A DNA stretch of 16,973 nt, from positions 1 to 16,973 of the forward strand of contig DEYM01000038.1 in NCBI GenBank assembly GCA_002364555.1, given 5' to 3'. Positions within the stretch are counted from its first letter, which is position 1, and each line of letters starts with the position of its first letter. Shown here one piece after another: positions 1-6,994 of the stretch. Source of the stretch: Phycisphaerales bacterium UBA3158. Its GTDB lineage: Bacteria; Planctomycetota; Phycisphaerae; Phycisphaerales; SM1A02. The notes under the pieces were generated by a model that was given only the letters and a program-made list of their open reading frames with translations, was not told where the DNA came from and did no database searches. The position numbers and the translations under genes were made by a program.

Positions 1-521
1 ATCAGCATCCAGATCATGAGCAGGGTGGCGATGAGAATTCCGATGCCCATGACGGCGAATATCGTGCTGTCGAAGGAGGTTGTGTGGTTGAAGTGGGATC
101 TCACACCACGGCTTGTCTGAATGAAGAGACAGGCCGTCTCGATGATCATGCAGGCTGAGATGCCCCAGGCGATCGTCTTCACGGGCCAACGAGGTCGCTC
201 GATGTATGCGAGCAGCCAGGCGACTGTCCACAGATAGATCGTGATGGAAGCCATGAACTTCATGGGCTTGATCCAGGCGTTGATGCCAAGCACTTCCCGC
301 GAGTCGAGGAAAAAGAGCCCCGTTGCCACGAACAGCATCATCAGATGAAACGCTCCCGTGAACGCAAGGGCAGGGCTGCGACGTTCAAGTTCCGTCCAGA
401 GTGTGGCTGGTGTCGGAGGGAGTTTCAGTTGTCTCCAGTGTTCATGCATGATGCGGCCCGGCTGGTCCTTGCATGTTGGATTTCGGGAGAATGTCGAGTT
501 GAGATCGTGTTCGATTCCCAT
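1..521 (-). CDS. Multipass membrane protein of unknown function (3' end beyond the window)
   Basis: This leftward reading frame enters from the left edge and has 173 codons in view without a stop. I see four hydrophobic segments, at about residues 51-72, 89-107, 114-135 and 152-173. Polar loops between them carry a WIKPMKF motif (83-89) and an RGVRSHFN motif (138-145). This pattern resembles an uncharacterised bacterial inner-membrane family, but I cannot name a function. The chosen start is the ATG at 521, with a purine-rich GAAAGAAG directly upstream. An alternative in-frame ATG is codon 25, which would shorten a soluble N-terminus with little conservation expected. The gene diverges from the lipoprotein gene at 797 and shares its 275-bp intergenic region. 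Confidence 0.7.
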   Translation of the reverse strand, partial: MGIEHDLNSTFSRNPTCKDQPGRIMHEHWRQLKLPPTPATLWTELERRSPALAFTGAFHLMMLFVATGLFFLDSREVLGINAWIKPMKFMASITIYLWTVAWLLAYIERPRWPVKTIAWGISACMIIETACLFIQTSRGVRSHFNHTTSFDSTIFAVMGIGILIATLLMIWML

Positions 522-668
522 CTTCTTTCGTTGGAAGTCTTCTGCTGTTTTCCACTTATGTCCTCTGGACTTGATTTATTTGCTTGAATATCCGCCACTT
601 GTTTCATGAGTGGTCGACTTCATGTCCTGTATTCAAGTGCTCATCGCTTCATGGCCTGTTGGTGTTAG

Positions 669-698
669 TTGACAGCCAATTATCCATAGGTGTATGGT
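669..698 (+). promoter_or_regulatory. Possible sigma-70-type promoter for the lipoprotein gene
   Basis: A perfect TTGACA lies at 669-674, and TATGGT (four of six matches to the -10 consensus) lies at 693-698, an 18-bp spacer. It is about 100 bp upstream of the ATG. A TCTAAT at 742-747 is an alternative -10 but lacks a convincing -35. Confidence 0.3.
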
Positions 699-796
699 CG
701 CCACCCTTCAGGAATGCTCCTGATTGAACTGGGTATTCAGTTCTAATCACTCAGAACACAAACGTACTACTTATCTGAAACAAGGAGAGCCTTCAG

Positions 797-1378
797 ATGA
801 TCAAGAAGATACTTACTGTAGCATTGCTCGTATTCGGTACTGCCGCCATGGCCACATTCTCTGGCTGCCAGTCCACTGGATCCGTCAAGCACAGCAGCCC
901 TGGTTCACAGGCGCCAATCACCAAGACCGAGGTCATGGCAGCTCAGCGTGCATGGGGCGACGGCATCGTCGATATTTCCCGTGTGTATAAAGAGGGTGGC
1001 GATTACGAGGCACGGGCATTGGCCCACATCAAGTCCATGTACGCCTATGGCGATACGATCGTGCTCTTCAAGCCGACTCTGGCTTCCGAGGATCAGTTCC
1101 GTGGCGATATCGATGGCGCTCTTTCGTACTTCATCGGTCGCGAGGGTACTGAAGACACCGGCTTCGCCATCAAGGGGTGGACGAATGTTCGCTTCGAAAG
1201 CGAAGGTATCTATTCCGGCAGTGATCTCGCCATGGCGATGGGCAACTACTTCTTCACCGACCCTGCGGACAATTCGGAGATCAAGGTCGAGTATTCCTTT
1301 GGATACGTTCGAGGTGCAGATGGCAAGCTGAAGATCATGCTTCAGCACTCATCCGTGCCGTACGGTTCCTGGAAGTAG
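797..1378 (+). CDS. Lipoprotein with an NTF2/SnoaL-like domain
   Basis: This is a secreted lipoprotein of 193 residues. The N-terminus has a basic start (MIKK), a hydrophobic stretch and the lipobox FSGC with the lipidated Cys at 24. The remainder, from about residue 44, looks like the alpha+beta NTF2-like fold, with an opening helix, a GWTNVRFESEGIY strand region and a terminal strand ending in SSVPY. Members of this family are sometimes labelled phosphoribosyl-AMP cyclohydrolase in databases. I see no HisI-type metal-binding cysteines here, so that label should not be carried over. The start is supported by AAGGAGA at 782-788, eight bases before the ATG. The gene is apparently monocistronic, because a hairpin terminator follows. 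Substrate and role are unknown. Confidence 0.85.
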   Translation: MIKKILTVALLVFGTAAMATFSGCQSTGSVKHSSPGSQAPITKTEVMAAQRAWGDGIVDISRVYKEGGDYEARALAHIKSMYAYGDTIVLFKPTLASEDQFRGDIDGALSYFIGREGTEDTGFAIKGWTNVRFESEGIYSGSDLAMAMGNYFFTDPADNSEIKVEYSFGYVRGADGKLKIMLQHSSVPYGSWK

Positions 1379-1471
1379 GACCCGGCCATCTTTCACGGTC
1401 ATCGGCCTCTCTTCTGTGAGCAGTGTCCGAGACTCGAGATCAGATCTCCGTGAAATACGGACAGCATGCTT

Positions 1472-1511
1472 CAGGCCCCGGAGTCTCCATTGGCTTCGGG
1501 GCCTGTTCTTT
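1472..1511 (+). terminator. Rho-independent terminator after the NTF2-like lipoprotein gene
   Basis: A perfect 9-bp stem (CAGGCCCCG at 1472-1480 pairing with CGGGGCCTG at 1497-1505) can be extended inward by three pairs, one of them a G-U. TTCTTT follows immediately. It lies about 95 bp after the stop codon at 1378. Confidence 0.75.
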
Positions 1512-1566
1512 GCCCTGAATCACCCTTCGGATATCGGTCTCTGTGGTGTCCTCAGGGCCTCTGCTC

Positions 1567-1597
1567 TTGACAGTGGTTAACCATGTGGTATTTTAAT
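1567..1597 (+). promoter_or_regulatory. Promoter of the merC-like gene
   Basis: A perfect TTGACA lies at 1567-1572. Possible -10 elements are TATTTT at 1589-1594 (16-bp spacer, four of six matches) and TTTAAT at 1592-1597 (19-bp spacer, five of six). The start codon candidates are at 1659 and 1725. The -10 region is overlapped by a strong palindrome. Confidence 0.5.
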
Positions 1598-1616
1598 GAC
1601 ATCAGATTGTCAATAA
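1593..1616. promoter_or_regulatory. Operator-like palindrome on the merC-like promoter
   Basis: The 24-bp element has the form TTAnTGACA-n6-TGTCAnTAA. Eight of nine positions per arm are symmetric. It overlaps the candidate -10 hexamer, where a bound repressor would block polymerase. Size and symmetry suit a dimeric regulator. The regulator is not identifiable from the window. Confidence 0.5.
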
Positions 1617-1658
1617 GCACGGTAAAACTGTTTCATGGTGCTGTTGGCGTGAGGCTCG

Positions 1659-2570
1659 ATGGCCTCTCGAATTTGCCGGTTGTCCATCAGGGGCGACCAT
1701 CTCCTTGAAGTGAGGGACCCAACCGTGAATCTGTCCAACGCCATCCAACCCGATGAATCATCAGAGAGGTCGCAGGCCTACCGCGACCTCCTGGGTATCA
1801 CAGCATCCATTGCGTGTGCGATTCATTGTGCTGCGATGCCGTTCGTGATCGGTTTTCTGCCGCTTCTTGGTCTGAGCTTTCTTGCTGATCCTGCCTTCCA
1901 CAAATGGATGGTTGGAATCTGCCTTCTGTTTGCCCTTCTGGCATTCGTGCCAGGTTGGAAGAGGCACCGCCAAATGAGACCCGCCATCATTGGAATAGGG
2001 GGGTTGTTCCTGATATCGCTGGCGGCATTCGCTGGTCCGGAAGACTGTTGTCCGACACCATGCGACGGCTCCGCCGAGCCGCCATCCCAGATCGCAGCAG
2101 TTCCTTTGATGACGACCAAGGACGATGCCTGCTCGGCATCGTGTTGCTCATCCGACGTTCCCGCGCCGGCTGATGCGGCGAAACTGGTTTCTCTCGCACC
2201 GATGGATGATGCATCCACGGTGTGTGCCAATTCCTGCTGTCCTCCCGTGGCGGCTCCGATCATGATGGTTGCCCAGGATGATTGCACGGCGCAGTGCTGC
2301 TCGTCCGACGTCAAGCAATCTCCGGGAGCTGTTGAGTTGGTGTCCACCTCGACGTCCGAATCCGGTCTTGCCGACTGCGCCCTGTCCTGTTGTCCACCCG
2401 AGGCGACGATCGAGGAGCCCCTCACGGCAGGAATGGTCAGGTGGATGTGGATACTGATGACGCCACTGGGAGGTCTGGTCCTCGTCGCGGCCCATCTGTA
2501 CAACCACAGATCCAGTTGTCACTGTTCGGCAGGTTGCTGCGACGGCCCGGCTCAAACCCCCAAGCAATGA
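1659..2570 (+). CDS. MerC-family membrane transporter with a duplicated Cys-rich loop
   Basis: MerC proteins are small four-helix inner-membrane importers of Hg(II), usually about 120-150 residues. Numbered from the ATG at 1659, helix 1 (about 47-72) carries the metal-binding CAIHC (C53, C57). Helix 2 is about 83-100, helix 3 about 108-126 and helix 4 about 258-280, ending in the family-typical AHLYNHR. The oddity is an insert of about 130 residues between helices 3 and 4. It holds C130-C131, C135 and four C-x3-C-C motifs (C158, C189, C209, C240) arranged as two 51-residue repeats, and a fifth motif (C289) lies in the C-terminal tail. The GTG at 1725 (codon 23), with GAGGGA seven bases upstream, is a good alternative start because the first 22 residues do not look conserved. 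No merR, merA, merT or merP is nearby, so the ligand may be another soft metal. Confidence 0.8.
   Translation: MASRICRLSIRGDHLLEVRDPTVNLSNAIQPDESSERSQAYRDLLGITASIACAIHCAAMPFVIGFLPLLGLSFLADPAFHKWMVGICLLFALLAFVPGWKRHRQMRPAIIGIGGLFLISLAAFAGPEDCCPTPCDGSAEPPSQIAAVPLMTTKDDACSASCCSSDVPAPADAAKLVSLAPMDDASTVCANSCCPPVAAPIMMVAQDDCTAQCCSSDVKQSPGAVELVSTSTSESGLADCALSCCPPEATIEEPLTAGMVRWMWILMTPLGGLVLVAAHLYNHRSSCHCSAGCCDGPAQTPKQ
2121..2426 (+). repeat. Two tandem 153-bp (51-codon) repeats inside the merC-like gene
   Basis: Unit 1 spans 2121-2273 and unit 2 spans 2274-2426, and they align without gaps at the protein level. Shared features at equal spacing are C-x3-CCSSDV near the start, LVS in the middle, and CAnSCCPP/CALSCCPP near the end. 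Each unit therefore has two C-x3-C-C motifs, of types A and B, giving the order A-B-A-B. The nucleotide sequences have diverged, which indicates an old duplication. Confidence 0.8.
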
Positions 2571-2608
2571 GCATTCGACCCGCCATGGCATGATCTGGAT
2601 CCGTCAGA

Positions 2609-2636
2609 TTGAATTGGCTCGTTTGTCCGTCATAAT
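2609..2636 (+). promoter_or_regulatory. Promoter very close to the start of the phosphatase-cytochrome gene
   Basis: TTGAAT at 2609-2614 and CATAAT (five of six matches to the -10 consensus) at 2631-2636 are separated by 16 bp. The ATG begins at 2643, about where transcription would start. No Shine-Dalgarno sequence precedes it. Confidence 0.4.
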
Positions 2637-2642
2637 CTGCTG

Positions 2643-3662
2643 ATGTCCTCCATCCCATGTCGTGTCGACATCCAGAATGGTCTGCGATTGCTGTTGATGC
2701 TTCTGGCGATGTGTTCGATGCATTCATGTGCACGATCGACTCTGCATGTGGATGCGATGATCCCTCAAGACAACGATCGTCCAATGGAATTCTCCGGACT
2801 GGACAACGTCGTCGTATTCCATGAGGGGTATCTCTCGGGGGCTGCACCACAGGACAAGTCCGGATTTCGGGCCCTCAGGGATCTGGGCGTCAGGACGATC
2901 ATCAGTGTCGACGGTGCTGTCCCCTCGGTGGACGAGGCGAAGGCGTTTGGACTTCGCTATATCCATCTGCCTGTCGGTTACGGTGGCTTCAATCGAGATC
3001 GATCATTGGAGCTCGCTTCGGCAACGAGGAAGTTCATTCAGGATGGCGCCGTCTATGTGCATTGCCACTACGGCAAGCATAGAAGTGCTGCCGTGGCGGG
3101 GGCCGTGACCGTGATGCTCGGCTGGCAATCGCCCGACGAGGCCATCTTCAGAATGAGAATTGCCGGTACATCGCCTCGGTACACGGGGCTCTATGCATGC
3201 GTCGCCGATGCGGTTCGGGTCGACGACACCACGCTTGATGAACATACGGTCGATTTCACATCGGTCTGGCAGCCATCGAGTTTCACCAGTGGAATGATCG
3301 AGATGGCGAAGAGTCTCGATCGTCTTCGTCTGATGGAGCAGGCGGGTTGGGAGGCTCCGCTGGATCATCCGGATCTCGCTCCCGTGGCTGAAGCGGGGTT
3401 TCTGGCGGATCTGCATCGCATACTGGCATCGAACTCCCTGACAAGCGGCCAGCCCGCCGAGTTCTCCAGGCGATTCGATGTCGCCATCATGGAATCGAGT
3501 GAGCTGGAAAGTCTTCTTTTATCCAGTAGCGCGGACCATGAACGGTTGAGCAGTCAGCTGGATTCGATCGTCAGCTCCTGTGCCGGCTGTCACGATCGCT
3601 ATCGCATCGGGGAATCACTCGTCTTTGTGGAAGAGAGACCGAACAGTCTCGATCTTGATTGA
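2643..3662 (+). CDS. Exported dual-specificity-phosphatase-like protein fused to a cytochrome c'-like heme domain
   Basis: The 339-residue protein opens with a hydrophobic signal (residues 14-28) ending in a plausible lipobox, MHSC (C29). Residues about 54-190 resemble a tyrosine/dual-specificity phosphatase. The active-site P-loop reads HCHYGKHRS, giving the Cx5R signature with C141 and R147, and D90 in SVDG sits about where a general acid could be. Residues about 210-325 end in SCAGCHDRYR, a CxxCH heme-c site (C313, C316, H317) followed by YR. The spacing from the C-terminus and the preceding helices match class II cytochromes of the c'/c-556 type. Both halves would be outside the cytoplasm. 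The gene lies 72 bp after the merC-like gene and 12 bp before the kinase/lyase gene. The phosphatase substrate is unknown; an inactive or redox-controlled form is possible. Confidence 0.8.
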   Translation: MSSIPCRVDIQNGLRLLLMLLAMCSMHSCARSTLHVDAMIPQDNDRPMEFSGLDNVVVFHEGYLSGAAPQDKSGFRALRDLGVRTIISVDGAVPSVDEAKAFGLRYIHLPVGYGGFNRDRSLELASATRKFIQDGAVYVHCHYGKHRSAAVAGAVTVMLGWQSPDEAIFRMRIAGTSPRYTGLYACVADAVRVDDTTLDEHTVDFTSVWQPSSFTSGMIEMAKSLDRLRLMEQAGWEAPLDHPDLAPVAEAGFLADLHRILASNSLTSGQPAEFSRRFDVAIMESSELESLLLSSSADHERLSSQLDSIVSSCAGCHDRYRIGESLVFVEERPNSLDLD

Positions 3663-3674
3663 TATGATTTTCCG

Positions 3675-5939
3675 GTGACGACTCCAGTCGATTATCCATC
3701 GTTGGCCGGCGGCATCCTCAGGGACTACTGGGGATTGGATGCCGAGTTGATACGGTTGCCCGGCGAGAATCTGAATTTTCGAGCTCATGTATCCGATGGT
3801 TCCCTGCGGGTTTTGAAACTCACCGTGGCCCCCGGTTCCGATGTCGCGCTCGAGGAGTCGGTTCTCTCGCATCTGAGCGATGCGGGGCTCGTCGTTCCAA
3901 CATCGATTCCGACGACAAGTGGGCAGTCCATGGTGACGGCCGACATCGCAGGTCATGCGGCCATTGGTCGTCTTCAGAGGCATGTGGATGGGGCACGTTG
4001 GGGCGAAACGAAGACCACGCCGGATCTCCTCTTCCGGGTCGGTGCCTATCTGGCCCAGCTCCACGGGGCGCTCTCTGATTTCCAGCATCCGGGTGCCCAG
4101 CGTTCCCATCTGTGGGATCTGGCCGAGGCCAATCAGCATGCCGCTGCCGTGAAGCTGATCGGCGATCCCGACCGACGTCGGATCATAGAGCAGTGCTTCC
4201 ATCTCTACAGATCACATGCGCTACCCGTCCTGTCGAGCTGTCCTCGAGGCATGCTCCATGGCGATGCCAATGACGAGAACATCCTTGTTCACGACGCGAT
4301 GGTGGTCGGGATACTGGACTTCGGTGATTGTCAGATGGGTGCGCTGGTTCAGGATCTGGCCATCACGCTCTCGTATGCATTGCAGCAGGATGGCATGACG
4401 ATCGATTCCGTCTCATCGCTCCTCTGCGGCTATCAGAGCATCCGGACGCTCGAACAGATCGAGCTTGAAGCGGTTGTTCCCCTGATGCTCGCCAGGATGG
4501 CCACCAGCATCTGCATCGCGGAGACAAGGCGTGTTGACGCTCCGGATCATGAGACATGGTTCTCCCATCAGGCATCCACGTGGGCCGCGCTTGATGCCAT
4601 CACGACCCATTCCCCGGCGTCTCTTCTGGACAGGTTGATCGGCAAGGAGGTCGAACGAGATGTCGCATCGCTGGAAGAGGCTCGCCGTCGTCATATCGGT
4701 CCATCTCTTTCACTCAGTTACGACGCTCCTCTCCATATCACGAGAGGCAGCGGCCAGTACCTGTTCGCCTCGGATGGCAGGGCGTATCTCGATCTCGTGA
4801 ACAATGTCTGTCATGTCGGGCATTGTCATCCGCATGTGGTGGAGGCCATCGCCTCCCAGGCGGCTGTCCTGAACACGAACACCCGATATCTCCATGAGAA
4901 TGTCACGAACTATGCCGCCAGGCTCTGCGGCACGCTGCCGGATGGTCTGGACGTCTGCTACTTCGTCAACTCGGGATCCGAAGCCAATGAATTGGCGCTC
5001 CGGCTCGCCCGATCCGCGACCGCTGCCCACGATGTGCTCGTGATCGATGGCGCCTATCACGGACACTCGACCAACTGCATCGAGATGAGTCCCTACAAGT
5101 TCAAGGGGCCAGGCGGTCATGAACCTCAGCCATGGGTCCATGTCGTTCCGATTCCCGATATCTATCGAGGGGAGATCAGGGATTCCGGGGCGGGCTCGGG
5201 CTATGCCCTGGAGGTCGGAAGAGTCATCGGTGAAGCGTGTGCCGCTGGAGGATCGATCGCCGGTTTCTTCGCGGAAACCATCCTCTCCTGTGGTGGTCAG
5301 GTACCGCTGCCGGAAGGCTATCTCGCGGCGGCCTTCGAGCATGTCCGTCGAGCTGGTGGGCTCTGCATCGCCGACGAGGTGCAGGTCGGATTCGGTAGGG
5401 TCGGTGAAGCCTTCTGGGGATTCGAACTGTCCGATGTCGTTCCAGACATCGTGGTGATGGGTAAGCCGATCGGCAATGGGCATCCCATGGGAGCTGTCGT
5501 GACGACCAGGGCCATAGCGGATGCCTTTGACAATGGCATGGAATTCTTCTCGACCTTCGGAGGCAATCCCGTGTCCTGCGCCTGCGCGATGGCGGTTCTC
5601 GATGTCATCGAGGACGAGCAGCTTCAGAAACGAGCGCTTCGATTGGGCAATCGTCTTCTGGATGGTCTCCGTCAACTCCAGGATCATCATGATCTGATCG
5701 GTGACGTTCGAGGGAGAGGTCTCTTCATCGGTATCGAACTGGTTCGGGATCGGGTGACCCTTGAACCAGCTGCCGATGAAGCTGCCCGGCTGGTCAATCT
5801 GATGAAGGACCATGGTGTGTTGCTCAGTACCGACGGTCCTCTGCACAATGTCATCAAGATCAAGCCGCCGATGGTCATCACGGAAGAGGATGTGGACATG
5901 GTGCTTCGCCTTCTGGACGATGCGTTCCTGCGGATTTGA
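3675..5939 (+). CDS. Bifunctional kinase (APH fold) and class-III aminotransferase-fold phospho-lyase
   Basis: This 754-residue protein has two halves. Residues about 1-330 form an aminoglycoside-phosphotransferase/homoserine-kinase-like kinase with the catalytic loop HGDANDEN (H195, D197, N202) and the metal-binding LDFGD (D215, D218). Residues about 345-754 form a class-III PLP enzyme with NSGSEAN (432-438), ADEVQVGFG (D567) and the PLP lysine K597 in GKPIGNGHP. In humans, an APH-fold hydroxylysine kinase and the class-III phospho-lyases for phosphohydroxylysine and phosphoethanolamine perform this same order of chemistry as separate proteins. I infer ATP-dependent phosphorylation of an amino alcohol followed by elimination of phosphate. 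Larger relatives of about 1000 residues carry an M23 peptidase domain between the halves; it is absent here. The start is a GTG 12 bp after the preceding stop, so the two genes probably form an operon. No signal peptide is seen, so it is cytoplasmic. Confidence 0.85.
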   Translation: MTTPVDYPSLAGGILRDYWGLDAELIRLPGENLNFRAHVSDGSLRVLKLTVAPGSDVALEESVLSHLSDAGLVVPTSIPTTSGQSMVTADIAGHAAIGRLQRHVDGARWGETKTTPDLLFRVGAYLAQLHGALSDFQHPGAQRSHLWDLAEANQHAAAVKLIGDPDRRRIIEQCFHLYRSHALPVLSSCPRGMLHGDANDENILVHDAMVVGILDFGDCQMGALVQDLAITLSYALQQDGMTIDSVSSLLCGYQSIRTLEQIELEAVVPLMLARMATSICIAETRRVDAPDHETWFSHQASTWAALDAITTHSPASLLDRLIGKEVERDVASLEEARRRHIGPSLSLSYDAPLHITRGSGQYLFASDGRAYLDLVNNVCHVGHCHPHVVEAIASQAAVLNTNTRYLHENVTNYAARLCGTLPDGLDVCYFVNSGSEANELALRLARSATAAHDVLVIDGAYHGHSTNCIEMSPYKFKGPGGHEPQPWVHVVPIPDIYRGEIRDSGAGSGYALEVGRVIGEACAAGGSIAGFFAETILSCGGQVPLPEGYLAAAFEHVRRAGGLCIADEVQVGFGRVGEAFWGFELSDVVPDIVVMGKPIGNGHPMGAVVTTRAIADAFDNGMEFFSTFGGNPVSCACAMAVLDVIEDEQLQKRALRLGNRLLDGLRQLQDHHDLIGDVRGRGLFIGIELVRDRVTLEPAADEAARLVNLMKDHGVLLSTDGPLHNVIKIKPPMVITEEDVDMVLRLLDDAFLRI

Positions 5940-5963
5940 TCAGATGATCAGTTGAGTACAAAA

Positions 5964-6004
5964 GAGATGACCGGTCCACTGGGAACCGGTCACTCCTCTT
6001 CTCT
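5964..6004. terminator. Hairpin terminator closing the kinase/lyase operon
   Basis: An 8-bp perfect stem (TGACCGGT at 5968-5975 with ACCGGTCA at 5985-5992) has a 9-nt loop and is extended by GAG/CTC across one bulged A. A pyrimidine run (CTCCTCTTCTCTCTCC) follows on the + strand. The - strand also gives a T-rich run beyond the stem (TCTCTTTTGT), so it could stop transcription both ways. Confidence 0.6.
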
Positions 6005-6336
6005 CTCCTGAGAGAATCCAATCTACCGGCCAAATCAGGGCTCATCCAGAAGAAATCCCTTTTCCTCGAGAATTGCCTCATCGGCCTTGAATTCGGCTTG
6101 AATCGAGCGTCACTGAAGCAGATAGGGCAGTAAGGGTGTCATTTCGTTGCAGGTTTGAGCAAGAATCGGGAAGGTGCTTGACGATGCCCGTGACGGTCCT
6201 GTCTGGCCGGATCAATGGTCTGGGGGCATCGAACTGGAGATCGATGTCGATTCTTTGACCAGCAGGCATGGAGTGAATCGGTCAAATCGGATCCTGTGTC
6301 ATTGGTACGGGACATGGGCTTCTTTACGGCAGGAGA
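5993..6336. other. Gene-free stretch with two inverted repeats
   Basis: No reading frame here looks like a real gene. Two inverted repeats stand out. CGATGCCC at 6182-6189 pairs with GGGCATCG at 6224-6231 (34-nt loop). TTTGACC at 6254-6260 pairs with GGTCAAA at 6280-6286 (19-nt loop). Either may belong to the leader or control region of the gene that follows. I see no convincing promoter. Confidence 0.4.
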
Positions 6337-6897
6337 GTGTGGTCAATTCAGGGCTCGCTCGCCGATAGAAGGGCTGTGTCAGATCCTCAGACCAGCAAGA
6401 CGCGTCGTTCCAGCCCAGCATTTGGTGCGTTCGATCCTGGTTGGCTCTTTGTTCTGCTGGGCATGATCGTTCTCTCGGCAGGAATACTCATTCCGGCCAT
6501 TCAGGAGAATCGGGTGCTTGGAGAGCAGCTACGGCTCGCCAGGCAGATGGAGTCGCGATCCCAGCAACATCTGACTCGTTCAACCTCACTGCTGGATCAG
6601 ATGTATCGCGATGACGCCACCCTCAGGCGAATCTGGAATGCCGACCTGAACAGGACGCCTCAGGGCAGTGAGCCTGTTCTCAGGGATCTGGAAGCACCCT
6701 CGGATGTACTGCAGTGGTTGGATGCGTCAGCGGGTCAATCCGTCCTGCTCTCGGAGGCATCCTCGGAGATCGAGCTGCAGCCTTCGCTCCTTGAGAGAAT
6801 GGCCAGTGGCCCAAGGCGTTTATGGTTTCTTGGGGCCGGTGGAATGTGCCTGTGCGTCGGGCTTGTCATGGGACCAACCGTGACTGGTCGAGACTGA
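6337..6897 (+). CDS. Small membrane protein with two helices and a coiled-coil-like middle
   Basis: I do not recognise the family. The 186-residue protein has a basic, Ser-rich N-terminus, a first membrane helix at about residues 36-55, a charged helical middle (56-155) with likely coiled coil just after helix 1, and a second membrane helix at about 161-181. With cytoplasmic ends, the middle part would face the periplasm. The start is uncertain. The GTG at 6337 is nearly overlapped by AGGAGAG, too close for a normal ribosome binding site. The GTG at 6376 (codon 14), preceded by AGAAGGG, gives a cleaner N-terminus beginning MSDPQTSK. It stands alone, 97 bp before dprA, and may or may not be co-transcribed with it. 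Composition is like that of its neighbours. Confidence 0.55.
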   Translation: MWSIQGSLADRRAVSDPQTSKTRRSSPAFGAFDPGWLFVLLGMIVLSAGILIPAIQENRVLGEQLRLARQMESRSQQHLTRSTSLLDQMYRDDATLRRIWNADLNRTPQGSEPVLRDLEAPSDVLQWLDASAGQSVLLSEASSEIELQPSLLERMASGPRRLWFLGAGGMCLCVGLVMGPTVTGRD

Positions 6898-6974
6898 GCT
6901 CCGACGAGCTTTCTCCTTGCCACGGCCTAATGTCGATTTGAGAAGAGTGGTCATGCCTTGTGGGCAGCCTGTGT

Positions 6975-6990
6975 TCAATCTCTAGATTGA
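6975..6990. promoter_or_regulatory. Near-perfect palindrome just before the dprA start codon
   Basis: TCAATCT (6975-6981) and AGATTGA (6984-6990) are exact inverted repeats around a 2-bp centre, ending four bases before the ATG. The tiny centre argues for a protein-binding DNA site rather than an RNA hairpin. No Shine-Dalgarno sequence is visible here. Confidence 0.35.
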
Positions 6991-6994
6991 GCAC

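Noticed and set aside
1823..2503. A 226-codon antisense frame across the merC-like gene
   Set aside because: No family resemblance; the sense frame has the membrane helices and the regular cysteine repeats.
1659..2570. Classical mercury-resistance operon
   Set aside because: Only a MerC-like gene is present. No merR, merT, merP, merA or transposon end is found in the surrounding sequence, so mercury specificity is not claimed.
4710..5846. A 378-codon open frame antisense to the aminotransferase half of the fusion
   Set aside because: Typical shadow frame produced by GC-rich codon use on the opposite strand. The sense frame carries all PLP motifs.
6174..6368. A short rightward frame of 64 codons before the small membrane protein gene
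   Set aside because: No ribosome binding site, no recognisable pattern, and it overlaps inverted repeats.
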